This document shows positions 16,393 through 25,247 of a DNA stretch of 64,000 nt, in pieces. The DNA lies in the NCBI RefSeq assembly GCF_001558155.1, contig NZ_LOAS01000014.1, positions 1-64,000 of the forward strand, written 5' to 3'. Origin of the DNA: Aliiruegeria sabulilitoris. GTDB lineage: Bacteria > Pseudomonadota > Alphaproteobacteria > Rhodobacterales > Rhodobacteraceae. The position numbers were made by a program, and so were the translations under genes. Under the pieces are notes generated by a model. It did no database searches. It was not told the origin of the DNA and worked only from the letters and a program-made list of their open reading frames with translations. Position 1 is the first letter of the stretch; each line of letters begins with the position of its first letter.

Positions 16393-16834
16393 TCACCCGC
16401 ACCATCACCACCACCATGACCACGCCCCCCACGGGGCGGGGCACAACCACGCCCAGGCCGATCATCTGCATTCGCACATGCATGACGAGGATGCGGCGGC
16501 GGATCTTCAGGTGCTTACCACCCAGTTCATCGACGGTTTCGTGAAGGCGGCGGACAAATCCGCCTATCTCCGGCTTGCCGGTGTTCCGTTCGAAAAGCCC
16601 GGAGTGGGTGGCGCAAATGCGCTGAAGCTGGTCGATGTGGAGCTGAAGACCGAATGGCAGGTCGGCACCGCCTCGCCCTCTTTCGGCTCGCGCGAGTTGA
16701 GCTATCTGCCCTATCCGGGCAGTATGGTTAGCGAACGAACCAATATGGCGTTGATTTACGTGTCGATAGACGAGAAAACCTCCACCGACATCAAGGATTT
16801 CCTAGCAGACAAAAGACAGGAGCTTTCCAAATGA
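16382..16834 (+). CDS. Histidine-rich protein, putative nickel chaperone for the guanidinase
   Basis: This 150-residue protein starts at an ATG overlapping the hydrolase stop by 11 bp. The first 34 residues contain 16 histidines, including a run of six, typical of nickel storage or delivery proteins. Residues from about 45 to 150 form a separate alpha/beta domain that I cannot assign (AADLQVLTTQFIDGFVKAAD at its start, YLPYPGSM near its centre). No signal peptide is present, so it should be cytosolic. Because GdmH enzymes need nickel and no hypA or hypB homologue is in the operon, a role in metallocentre assembly is the best inference. Confidence 0.6.
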   Translation: MPHDHPHHHHHHDHAPHGAGHNHAQADHLHSHMHDEDAAADLQVLTTQFIDGFVKAADKSAYLRLAGVPFEKPGVGGANALKLVDVELKTEWQVGTASPSFGSRELSYLPYPGSMVSERTNMALIYVSIDEKTSTDIKDFLADKRQELSK

Positions 16835-17001
16835 AAAAACTCACCGCACTGCTGCCCCTCGTGGTGGCCCTTCCGGCGCATGCGCATGAGACCGGGCCGA
16901 TTGCGCATCTCCATCCGCATGGACCCGATATCGCGGCCCTCGCAGCTATCGGTGTCGTGGCTCTCGCCTACGTGGTCTGGAAAGTTCGGCAACGCCGCTG
17001 A
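16831..17001 (+). CDS. 56-residue His-rich membrane peptide, guanidine operon
   Basis: This small ORF begins at an ATG overlapping the preceding stop (ATGA). An N-terminal hydrophobic signal (MKKLTALLPLVVALPAHA) is followed by a short stretch with five histidines (HETGPIAHLHPHG plus the preceding HAH gives more), then a single membrane helix AALAAIGVVALAYVVW and a basic end KVRQRR. Coupling to the His-rich chaperone gene and the metal-binding pattern suggest a periplasm-facing nickel ligand or an accessory subunit of metal uptake. I do not recognise the family. Confidence 0.55.
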   Translation: MKKLTALLPLVVALPAHAHETGPIAHLHPHGPDIAALAAIGVVALAYVVWKVRQRR

Positions 17002-17034
17002 CGCGCCTTTTACTTGCGCGCGCGAGGCTCGGGC

Positions 17035-17799
17035 CTATTGCGTGCGCAGGAAAACCGGCCGTTCCTCGGTGGAGGCATTTGGGTCGAACATGTACCCCCC
17101 GGTGCGGAACTCCGTGAGGTCCTCGGGCTGTGAGGCGCCGGTCTCCAGCACCCAGCGGGCCATTACGCCCCGCGCCCGCTTGGCGGCCACCGCGATCACC
17201 CGGCTCACACCGCCGCGCTCTTCCTCGAAGCGTGGGCTGACGAGGCGCAGGCCGGGAAGCGCGGCACGGTCGACGGCCTTGCCATATTCCTCGGAGGCGA
17301 GGTTCAGGACGGTATCCGTCCCGAGTGCGGCCGCGTCCTCCGTGACGGCTTCCGCGATCCGGCTGCCCCAGAAACGATAGAGATTTCCAGCGGAATGGCC
17401 GGGAATCCGGCGGCCCATTTCGAGCCGGTAGGGGCGGATGGAATCTGTCGGCCGCAAAAGACCGTAGAGTCCCGAAAGGATGCGCAACCGGCGCGCCGCC
17501 TCGGTCCGCGCAACCTCGTCCAGCGTTGCGAATTCCAGCTCCCGGTAGACATCGCCATCGAAAAGCTCGCCCGCTGCGAAAGCTGGTCCGGCCTCTCGAG
17601 TCCAATCCGCGAAACGCCCGCCATTCAACTTGGCGATCGCGGCCGAGACTTTCATGATCTCGGCGATCTCAGCCTCCGACCAGCCGCGCGCGACAGAGAC
17701 GAGTTGTTCGGCCTCGTCAAGAAAGCGCGGCACCGTGCTGGCATGGCCGCGTGCCCTATCTTCGTTCAGGCTCTTGGCTGGCGACAGCAAGATCAGCAT
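17035..17799 (-). CDS. yaaA: Peroxide stress protein YaaA (DUF328)
   Basis: This 254-residue protein starts with the diagnostic MLILLSPAKSLNED motif and contains the LYGLLRPTDSIRPYRLEMG segment conserved in YaaA. In E. coli YaaA limits intracellular free iron and DNA damage during hydrogen peroxide stress and binds DNA. The gene converges on the guanidine operon with only 33 bp between the stops. GGGAGACC lies just upstream of the start. No sequence-level regulatory site was recognised. Confidence 0.95.
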   Translation of the reverse strand: MLILLSPAKSLNEDRARGHASTVPRFLDEAEQLVSVARGWSEAEIAEIMKVSAAIAKLNGGRFADWTREAGPAFAAGELFDGDVYRELEFATLDEVARTEAARRLRILSGLYGLLRPTDSIRPYRLEMGRRIPGHSAGNLYRFWGSRIAEAVTEDAAALGTDTVLNLASEEYGKAVDRAALPGLRLVSPRFEEERGGVSRVIAVAAKRARGVMARWVLETGASQPEDLTEFRTGGYMFDPNASTEERPVFLRTQ

Positions 17800-17902
17800 G
17801 CGTTGGTCTCCCGGGTTTCTGGTTCATCGCGCGTGTCGCGCGGAGCGGATGGATACACTCCAAAAGCTATCTATTCCACCGCTGCCGCGAGGCAAGAGGC
17901 CG

Positions 17903-19954
17903 CTAGGGTGCTTCGGTCAGAACCTTGAGGAAGGCCGGGCCGAACCGCTCCACTTTCTGCGCGCCCATGCCGGGAACGCGGGCCATGTCGTCGAGCGAGT
18001 CCGGGCGCCGCTCCGCGATCTTCTTCAGCGTCGAGTGAGGGCAGGAGAGGTACTTGCCAGACCCGTCCTCGCCCCGGGCAAGATCGAGCTGGATTTCCTG
18101 CAGCCGGTCGAACACATCGCCGCTTTCGCGTCCGGCGAGTTGCCGTCGGGCGGGGTGCATCTGCTCGACGGCACCGGTGATGACCGCTAGGAAGCCCGCC
18201 CCGTACCGCTCCAGCTTGATCGCGCCAACGCCGCCGATCCGGGCCATCTCGTCCAAGGTCGTTGGCCGCGTCTCGGCCATTTCGATCAGTGTGCGGTCAT
18301 TGAAGACGATATAGGGCGGCACGCCCGCCGCCTCGGCCAGCGCGCGCCGCTTTGCCTTGAGCGCCGAGAGCAGCGGCGCGTCCTCCTCGCTCACCAGCGC
18401 GCGGACCTTGGGCCGGTCCTGGGCCTTCACGATCGTGTCCTTGCGCAGCGTGATGTCCTGCTCGCCGCGCAGAATGGGGCGCGCCGGGTCTGTCATGCGC
18501 AGCGCGCCGTGACGTTCCGGGTCCGGCCGGACGAGATCATGGCCCATCATCTGGCGAAAGATCGCCTGCCACTCCTTGCGCCCGTATTCCGTGCCCACGC
18601 CGAAGGTTGGCAGGCTTTCATGCCCGCGCTGGCGCACCTTGTCGGTCTCCTCGCCGCGCAGGATGTCGATCAGGTGCCCGCTGCCGAAGCTCTCGCCGGT
18701 GCGCAGGATCGCGGAGAGTGCCTTGCGCACCGCGGTCGTGCCGTCGAAGGTCTCTGGCGGACGTTCGCAGAGGTCGCAATTCCCGCAGGGCTCTGCTTGC
18801 TCGCCAAAAAAGCCCAGCAAGAGCTGCCGTCGGCAGCCAAGGGACTCCGCAAGACCAAGAAGCGCGTTGAGCCGCGCGTGATCCGCCGATTTGCGTTCGG
18901 GTGGCGCCAGTCCCTCGTCGATCTGCGACCGCCGCAGGCGAATGTCCTCCGGGCCGTAGAGTGTCAGTGTTTCCGCCGGCGCCCCGTCGCGGCCCGCGCG
19001 TCCGATCTCCTGGTAATAGGCCTCGATGGACTTCGGCAGGTCCGCATGGGCTACCCAGCGGATGTCCGGCTTGTCCACGCCCATGCCGAATGCGACCGTC
19101 GCCACGACGATCAGACCGTCCTCCGTCTGGAATCGGTGTTCCACGTCGCGGCGCGCCTCCGCGTCCATCCCGCCGTGGTAATGGCAGGCCGCATGACCGG
19201 CCTCTCGCAACGCGTGGGACAGGCTCTCGGTCTTGGCCCGGGTGCCGCAATAGACGATGCCGGAGCGCCCCTTGCGCGCGGCGGCGAAATTCAGGATCTG
19301 GCTGCGCGGGGAATTCTTGGCCTCGAAGGCAAGGTGCAGGTTGGGTCGGTCGAACCCGTGCAGGAAGCTGCGCGGCTGGACGCCGTCGAAGAGCCGGGTG
19401 ACGATTTCTTCGCGGGTCTCTTCGTCCGCCGTGGCGGTAAAGGCAGCGAGCGGAACCTGCAATGACCGGCGCAACTCGCCGATCCGCAGGTAATCTGGCC
19501 GGAAATCATGCCCCCATTGGCTCACGCAATGGGCTTCGTCCACGGCAATGAGCGACACGCCGGCCTGCCGCAGCATGTTCGCCGCCGTTCCCGTGGCCAG
19601 CCGTTCGGGAGCCATGTAGAGCAGTTTCAACTCGCCGCGATGGAGTGCGTCGAACACCGCATCGTTTTCTTCAAGTGTATTGCCCGAGGTGAGCGCCCCG
19701 GCCGCAACACCGGCCTCGCGCAGCGCCCGCACCTGATCGCGCATCAGCGCGATAAGCGGCGAAATGACGACCGTCACCCCTCCGCGGCAGAGCGCCGGAA
19801 GCTGGAAACACAGCGATTTCCCTCCACCGGTCGGCATGATCGCCAGCGTGTTCTCGCCTGCCGTAACGGCTTCCACGATCTCGGCCTGTCCAGGCCGAAA
19901 GGCATCGAATCCGAAAACGGAAGACAGAAGATCTGTCGGGGAGGGCGCGGCCAT
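17903..19954 (-). CDS. recQ: ATP-dependent DNA helicase RecQ
   Basis: This 683-residue superfamily 2 helicase acts in recombination and replication repair. It shows Walker A TGGGKS (42-47), the DEAH box followed by the RecQ loop CVSQWGHDFR, motif VI QEIGRAGRDG, a zinc-binding cluster ending CGNCDLCE, a winged helix (RQC), and two C-terminal HRDC domains (about 530-600 and 610-683). The start at 19954 (MAAPSPTDLL) is chosen because the longer open frame overlaps the YggT-type gene and has no similarity. The double HRDC arrangement occurs in some alphaproteobacterial RecQ proteins. Confidence 0.95.
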   Translation of the reverse strand: MAAPSPTDLLSSVFGFDAFRPGQAEIVEAVTAGENTLAIMPTGGGKSLCFQLPALCRGGVTVVISPLIALMRDQVRALREAGVAAGALTSGNTLEENDAVFDALHRGELKLLYMAPERLATGTAANMLRQAGVSLIAVDEAHCVSQWGHDFRPDYLRIGELRRSLQVPLAAFTATADEETREEIVTRLFDGVQPRSFLHGFDRPNLHLAFEAKNSPRSQILNFAAARKGRSGIVYCGTRAKTESLSHALREAGHAACHYHGGMDAEARRDVEHRFQTEDGLIVVATVAFGMGVDKPDIRWVAHADLPKSIEAYYQEIGRAGRDGAPAETLTLYGPEDIRLRRSQIDEGLAPPERKSADHARLNALLGLAESLGCRRQLLLGFFGEQAEPCGNCDLCERPPETFDGTTAVRKALSAILRTGESFGSGHLIDILRGEETDKVRQRGHESLPTFGVGTEYGRKEWQAIFRQMMGHDLVRPDPERHGALRMTDPARPILRGEQDITLRKDTIVKAQDRPKVRALVSEEDAPLLSALKAKRRALAEAAGVPPYIVFNDRTLIEMAETRPTTLDEMARIGGVGAIKLERYGAGFLAVITGAVEQMHPARRQLAGRESGDVFDRLQEIQLDLARGEDGSGKYLSCPHSTLKKIAERRPDSLDDMARVPGMGAQKVERFGPAFLKVLTEAP

Positions 19955-20043
19955 GGCCGATCCTGCCTGTGTTGGTTTAGCTGCTCTTTGTTGCGTGCAG
20001 CATCCCACACCGGGAATCGGTTCACAAGGCCGCGAGGGCCGGC

Positions 20044-20334
20044 TTACCGGAAGCCAAACAGCGTCGGCAGCAGGATATCGCGCAGAATGATGATGCAGAT
20101 GAACACGGCCAGCGGCGCGAGATCGAGCGGGCGCGTGTCCGGCAGTATCCGCCGCACCGGGGTGTAAACCGGCTCCAGCAGGCGGTTCAGACCGTCCCAG
20201 ATCCCGCGCACCGTCGGTTGGCCATAATTCAGCACGCCAAAATTCAGCAGCCAGCTCATGATGATATGAACGATCATGATGAAAAAGGCGACGTCCAGGA
20301 GCAGTTGCAGGATTTGATAGATCGCCAGCATCAT
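20044..20334 (-). CDS. YggT family membrane protein
   Basis: This 96-residue integral membrane protein has two hydrophobic stretches (about 4-30 and 72-92) and the family segment RLLEPVYTPVRRILP. YggT proteins are widespread, sometimes linked to cell division or osmotic tolerance, but have no settled function. It lies 89 bp upstream of recQ on the same strand and diverges from the thioesterase gene. Confidence 0.9.
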   Translation of the reverse strand: MMLAIYQILQLLLDVAFFIMIVHIIMSWLLNFGVLNYGQPTVRGIWDGLNRLLEPVYTPVRRILPDTRPLDLAPLAVFICIIILRDILLPTLFGFR

Positions 20335-20465
20335 CGGTCTCCGTCATTGGCAATTCGGCACAGGATGTAAGCTGCGCGGGGGACGGGTGCAACCATTCGT
20401 GCCGTCAGGTACATATTGACGCGGAGGTAAAGATTAGGTTGAGGGGAGACTGAAAGGACCTGCGC

Positions 20466-21026
20466 ATGTACCCATTTCTTCGCCTGATCCGGGAGGTTCT
20501 CCGCAACCGCAAGGCCGCGCCGTTGCCGCTTCTGGGCACGCATGTCGCGAGCCATATCTGCTGGCCCTGGGATATCGATCCCTGGATGGAGCTGAACAAT
20601 GGCCGGACGCTGACGCTTTACGACATGGGCCGGGTGGGGCTGTTCCTGCGGGCCGGGATCGTGCAGGTGATGAAAAAGAACCGCTGGGCGGGCACCATAG
20701 CCGGGTCCTCCTTCCGCTATCGGCGGCGGGTGCGGGCGTTTGATCGCTACGAGCTGCGCACGCGCATGATCGGCTGGGACGAGCGTTTCGTTTATGCCGA
20801 ACAGTCGATGTGGCGAAAGGGCGAGTGCACCTCGCACGGGCTTTTGCGCATGGCGATCACCGATGCGCAGGGGCTGGTCGAGACATCCAGAATGGCTGCG
20901 GCCTTTGGCCATGAGGGCGAGAGCCCCGAACTGCCCGGCTGGGTTCGCGCCTGGATCGAAGCGGAAGCCGCACGCCCCTGGCCGCCGATGCAGGATGATC
21001 CCACTGATGCCAGGATTGCGGCCTGA
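20466..21026 (+). CDS. Thioesterase-like hotdog-fold protein
   Basis: This 186-residue protein is related to the acyl-CoA thioesterase (4HBT/FcoT-like) hotdog group. The N-terminal part carries [21 protein letters not shown], with the DxxxxxNNGR pattern in the place of the catalytic aspartate/asparagine of the family, followed by the central helix and strands [14 protein letters not shown]. It would hydrolyse an acyl-CoA thioester; the chain length is unknown. The gene is 43 bp before dapE. No membrane segment is seen. Confidence 0.7.
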   Translation: MYPFLRLIREVLRNRKAAPLPLLGTHVASHICWPWDIDPWMELNNGRTLTLYDMGRVGLFLRAGIVQVMKKNRWAGTIAGSSFRYRRRVRAFDRYELRTRMIGWDERFVYAEQSMWRKGECTSHGLLRMAITDAQGLVETSRMAAAFGHEGESPELPGWVRAWIEAEAARPWPPMQDDPTDARIAA

Positions 21027-21069
21027 GGACAAAGCGGCTAGGCCATCTGGGCCTCAGACAGGAGTTCCC

Positions 21070-22209
21070 ATGACCGACCCCGTTGCGCTCACTGCCGATC
21101 TTGTCCGCTGCCCCTCGGTAACGCCCGAGGAAGGCGGTGCCCTGGTCTTGCTGGAGAAGATGCTGTCCGGGGCCGGATTCGATTGCACCCGCGTTGACCG
21201 TAATGGCACCCCGAACCTGTTCGCCCGCTGGGGCGCGAAGGGGCACGCGAAGAGCTTCGGTTTCAATGGCCACACGGACGTGGTGCCTGTGGGGGATCCG
21301 GCCGATTGGAGCGTCGATCCCTTCGGCGCCGAGCAGAAGGACGGTTTCCTCTGGGGGCGCGGGTCGACCGACATGAAATCCGGCGTGGCGGCCTTTGTTG
21401 CGGCGGCGGTGGATCTTGTCCGGGACACGCCGCCCGATGGCGCGATCCTCATCACCGTGACCGGCGACGAGGAAGGCCCGGCGACAGATGGCACGACCGC
21501 GCTACTCGACTGGATGGCGGAGCACGGCGAGGCGATGTCGGTCTGCCTCGTGGGCGAGCCGACCTGCCCGGAGCGGATGGGGGACATGATGAAGATCGGC
21601 CGGCGCGGCTCGGTTTCGGGCTTCTTTACCGCCACGGGCGTTCAGGGGCACGTTGCCTATCCGCATCGCGCCCGGAACCCGGTTGCCGCCATCGCGCGGC
21701 TTGTCGAGAGCCTGTCGAACAGCCTGCTCGACAAGGGAACGGAGCATTTCGACCCCTCCACCCTGGCCGTGACCACCATCGACACGGGTAATCCGGCGAC
21801 CAATGTCATTCCGGCGAGCTGTCGCGCGACGGTCAACGTTCGGTTCAATGACCTGCACACGGGCGCGGGCCTGTCGGACTGGATGCGCAGTCAGGCCGAA
21901 GCCGTCGCGGACGAAACGGGCGTCGAGATTTCGGTGGAGACCCGCGTTTCGGGCGAGGCTTTCCTCACCCCGCCGGGGGCATTTTCCGAAGGGGTCGCGG
22001 CGGCAGTCGAGGCGGAAACCGGGCTGAAACCGGTACTGTCGACCTCCGGAGGCACTTCGGACGCCCGCTTCATCCGTGAGCACTGCCCGGTAGTGGAGTT
22101 CGGCCTTGTCGGGCGCAGCATGCACCAGGTGGATGAGCATGTGTCCGTCGAGCAGATCCATCAGCTCAAGACCATTTACACGCGGATCCTGCGCGAATAT
22201 TTCGCCTGA
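21070..22209 (+). CDS. dapE: Succinyl-diaminopimelate desuccinylase
   Basis: This 379-residue M20 metallopeptidase-family enzyme makes LL-diaminopimelate from N-succinyl-LL-DAP in lysine and peptidoglycan synthesis. Zinc-site motifs are [22 protein letters not shown], the catalytic [12 protein letters not shown] and the late [14 protein letters not shown]. The start at 21070 ([23 protein letters not shown]) is preceded by AGGAG, while the longer open frame upstream overlaps the thioesterase gene. Length is normal. Confidence 0.96.
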   Translation: MTDPVALTADLVRCPSVTPEEGGALVLLEKMLSGAGFDCTRVDRNGTPNLFARWGAKGHAKSFGFNGHTDVVPVGDPADWSVDPFGAEQKDGFLWGRGSTDMKSGVAAFVAAAVDLVRDTPPDGAILITVTGDEEGPATDGTTALLDWMAEHGEAMSVCLVGEPTCPERMGDMMKIGRRGSVSGFFTATGVQGHVAYPHRARNPVAAIARLVESLSNSLLDKGTEHFDPSTLAVTTIDTGNPATNVIPASCRATVNVRFNDLHTGAGLSDWMRSQAEAVADETGVEISVETRVSGEAFLTPPGAFSEGVAAAVEAETGLKPVLSTSGGTSDARFIREHCPVVEFGLVGRSMHQVDEHVSVEQIHQLKTIYTRILREYFA

Positions 22210-22212
22210 GCG

Positions 22213-22794
22213 ATGCGTCGTCAGCTTGTCATCATGCTCAAGGAGCCGCGCCCGGGCCGGGTCAAGACCCGCTTGGGCCGCGATATCGGCATGGTTCCGG
22301 CCGCGTGGTGGTTCCGGCACCAGAATGCCCGCCTGCTCCGCCGGCTTCAGGACCCGCGCTGGCAGATCACGCTTGCGGTCGCACCGGATGCCGAGGGGAT
22401 GATGTCCCGTATCTGGCCGCGCCACCTGCCGCGCCAGCCGCAGGGCGCGGGCGATCTTGGCGACCGCATGGCGCGGGTCTTCCGAAGTGCCGAACCCGGC
22501 CCGGTCGTGATTGTTGGCGCCGACATTCCCGGGATCGGCAGGATCCAGGTGGCCCGCGCGTTTCGCGCGCTCGGGGCCCATGACGCGGTGCTCGGTCCGG
22601 CACCGGATGGCGGCTATTGGGCGATCGGGTTGAAGCGGGTTTCGGCGCAATCGCCGGGGTTGTTCCGGGACGTGCGGTGGTCGAGCGAACATGCGATGGC
22701 GGATACCATGAAGTCGCTCGGTTCGGCGCGGGTTGCATTGATCGACTTGCTTGCGGATGTCGACACGGTGAAGGACCTGAAACGGGCGGGTTGA
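22213..22794 (+). CDS. DUF2064 family glycosyltransferase-like protein
   Basis: This 193-residue protein has the nucleotidyltransferase-like GT-A fold of DUF2064 (also seen beside arsenosugar-type glycosyltransferases). Diagnostic segments are IMLKEPRPGRVKTRLG near the N terminus, VVIVGADIPGI and DAVLGPAPDGGYWAIGL. It starts 3 bp after dapE, so is probably co-transcribed. No arsenic genes or partner glycosyltransferase is nearby, so its substrate is unknown. Confidence 0.8.
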   Translation: MRRQLVIMLKEPRPGRVKTRLGRDIGMVPAAWWFRHQNARLLRRLQDPRWQITLAVAPDAEGMMSRIWPRHLPRQPQGAGDLGDRMARVFRSAEPGPVVIVGADIPGIGRIQVARAFRALGAHDAVLGPAPDGGYWAIGLKRVSAQSPGLFRDVRWSSEHAMADTMKSLGSARVALIDLLADVDTVKDLKRAG

Positions 22795-22924
22795 GCGGAG
22801 AGAGCCATTGCGCAGCGCCTTGCCCGGCTGCCGCCAACCAAGCAGGCGCCGCGCGGCTTCTGGCCAGTGGCAACGCTTCCTTTCCAGAGGTGACAGCCCC
22901 CGGCCTCCATGCTACGCCGCGCAT

Positions 22925-25228
22925 ATGGCAGAGCTTCCCACCAAGGCCCAGCTTCTCGACTGGATCGCCGACAACCCGACGCAGAACTCCAAGCGTGACA
23001 TCGCCAAGGCCTTCGGGGTCAAGGGTGCCGCACGGATAGACCTCAAACGTGTTCTAAAGGAACTCGAAGCCGAGGGTCACTTGCAGAAGGCCCGGCGGCA
23101 CTATCGCGATCCGGACAAGCTGCCACCGGTGAGCGTGCTCAACATTCTTGCGCCCGATGCCAACGGGGACCTCTACGCCAAGCCTCTGGAATGGCATGGC
23201 GAGGGCCCCGAACCGCGAGTGCTATATATTCCGCGCGAAAGTGATCCGGCGTTGGGCGAGGGCGACCGCATCCTCGGCCGGCTGACCGAGATCCGCACCG
23301 ACGACTACCAGTACGAGGCCCGTCTCATCCGCCGTATCGGCCACAACCCGATAAAGATCCTCGGTGTCTATCGCAAGCGCACGGAAGGCGGCCGCATCAC
23401 ACCCATCGACAAGGGCGCGGACCGCGAATGGCAGGTGCCCGCAGGTGCCACCCATGGCGCGCAGGATGGCGAACTGGTCGAAGCCGAACAGGCAAGCCCG
23501 CGCGGCAAGCTCGGTCTGCCCACCGCCCGGATCATCGAGCGTCTGGGCGATCCGTCCGCGCCCAAGGCTGTCTCGCTCATTGCCATCCACCAGCATGGCA
23601 TTCCCGACGATTTCCCGGACAAGGTGATCGAGGAAGCGGACCAAATGAAACCCGCCGGTCTCTCGGGCCGGGAGGATCTCCGCGATCTGCCGCTCATCAC
23701 GATCGACCCGTCGGATGCGCGCGATCACGACGATGCCGTCTATGCCCATGCCGATGACGACCCGAAGAACGAGGGCGGTCATGTCGTCTGGGTCGCTATT
23801 GCCGACGTGGCCCATTACGTTACCCCCGGCTCCGCGCTCGATGCCGAGGCGCGGACGCGTGGCAATTCCACCTATTTCCCGGACCGTGTCGTGCCGATGC
23901 TGCCGGACCGCCTGTCGGGCGATCTGTGCTCGCTGCACGAGGGCGTCCCGCGCGCCTGTATCGCCGTGCGCATGCGGCTCAACGCAAGCGGCCAGAAGAT
24001 CGGCCATTCCTTCCACCGGGGCCTGATGCGCTCGGAAGCCTCGCTGAATTACGAGGAAGTACAGCAGGCGCTCGACGGCGCGCCGAATGACAAATGCGGC
24101 CCGCTACTGGAGGAGGTTCTCAAGCCGCTCCAGGCCGCCTATCTCGCTGCCGCCCATGCGCGCGACATGCGTCAGCCGCTGGATCTCGACATTCCGGAGC
24201 GCCGGATCGAGTTGACCGACAAGGGCGAAGTGAAATCGGTGAATTTCAAGGAGCGGCTGGAGGCGCACCGCCTGATCGAGGAATTCATGGTCCTGGCCAA
24301 TGTTTGCGCTGGCGAGACGCTGACAGTGAAGCGCACCCCGCTCCTCTTCCGCGTGCATGAGGAGCCGACGCCGGAGAAAATGGAGGCGCTGCGCGAGACG
24401 GCGCAGGCGAGCGGCTTCACGCTGGCCAAGGGGCAAGTGCTGCACACGAGCCATCTCAACAAGCTGTTGCATGACAGCGCCGGCAGCGAACTCTCGGAAC
24501 TGATCAACATGGCCACGCTGCGTTCGATGACGCAGGCCAATTATTCGCCCGAGAATTTCGGCCACTTCGGTCTGGCGTTGAAAACCTACGCCCATTTCAC
24601 CTCGCCGATCCGCCGCTATTCCGACCTGATCGTGCATCGCGGACTGATCTCGGCGCATAAATGGGGCGGGGGGCGTGACAAGGCATCGGATGGGCTCTCG
24701 CCCGACGATATCGACCGGCTTGTACCCACGGCGGAGCATATCTCGGAGACCGAGCGCCGCTCCATGACGGCAGAGCGGGACACCACGGACCGCTACCTCG
24801 CGGCGTATTTGTCGGAGCGGGTGGGCAATGAGTTCACCGGACGGATCGCCGGGATCGCACGTTTCGGCCTGTTTGTGAGACTGGACGAGACTGGCGCGGA
24901 CGGGCTGGTTCCGATCCGCTCGCTCGGCAACGAGTTCTTCCATTTCGACAAGGACGCCCAGACGCTGATGGGCGCGGATTCCGGGCGCGTGATCGGGCTT
25001 GGCCAGCGCGTTGTCGCGCGGTTGACGGAGGCTGTTCCGGTCACCGGCGGCTTGATGCTCGAACTGCTGGAAATCGAGGGCGAAAAGGCGGGCGGCGGCT
25101 CTGGCCGTGGCTCTGGCGGCCGACGCGGGGGGAGCAAGCCGGTGCGTCGCAAGCAGGGCAAGGCGCGGGCGAGCGCGGCGGCGAAGTCCAAGTCCGACCG
25201 CCGCAAGGTGAACCGCAAGCGGCGTTGA
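22925..25228 (+). CDS. rnr: Ribonuclease R
   Basis: This 767-residue 3'-5' exoribonuclease degrades structured RNA. It has an N-terminal winged helix (SKRDIAKAFGVKGAARIDLKR), a cold-shock domain, the catalytic RNB domain with the DPSDARDHDDAV metal cluster, an S1 domain (GRIAGIARFGLFVRLDETGADGLVP) and a Lys/Arg/Gly-rich C-terminal tail (about 725-767). The start at 22925 (MAELPTKAQLLDW) is chosen by family alignment, because the upstream 39 codons look non-coding. Size and domain order are typical. Confidence 0.95.
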   Translation: MAELPTKAQLLDWIADNPTQNSKRDIAKAFGVKGAARIDLKRVLKELEAEGHLQKARRHYRDPDKLPPVSVLNILAPDANGDLYAKPLEWHGEGPEPRVLYIPRESDPALGEGDRILGRLTEIRTDDYQYEARLIRRIGHNPIKILGVYRKRTEGGRITPIDKGADREWQVPAGATHGAQDGELVEAEQASPRGKLGLPTARIIERLGDPSAPKAVSLIAIHQHGIPDDFPDKVIEEADQMKPAGLSGREDLRDLPLITIDPSDARDHDDAVYAHADDDPKNEGGHVVWVAIADVAHYVTPGSALDAEARTRGNSTYFPDRVVPMLPDRLSGDLCSLHEGVPRACIAVRMRLNASGQKIGHSFHRGLMRSEASLNYEEVQQALDGAPNDKCGPLLEEVLKPLQAAYLAAAHARDMRQPLDLDIPERRIELTDKGEVKSVNFKERLEAHRLIEEFMVLANVCAGETLTVKRTPLLFRVHEEPTPEKMEALRETAQASGFTLAKGQVLHTSHLNKLLHDSAGSELSELINMATLRSMTQANYSPENFGHFGLALKTYAHFTSPIRRYSDLIVHRGLISAHKWGGGRDKASDGLSPDDIDRLVPTAEHISETERRSMTAERDTTDRYLAAYLSERVGNEFTGRIAGIARFGLFVRLDETGADGLVPIRSLGNEFFHFDKDAQTLMGADSGRVIGLGQRVVARLTEAVPVTGGLMLELLEIEGEKAGGGSGRGSGGRRGGSKPVRRKQGKARASAAAKSKSDRRKVNRKRR

Positions 25229-25247
25229 GCAAGGGCAGGGCTGCGCC

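Noticed and set aside
22808-22924. N-terminal extension of ribonuclease R
   Set aside because: The 39 extra codons are Arg/Pro-rich with no family match; the family N terminus aligns with ATG 22925.
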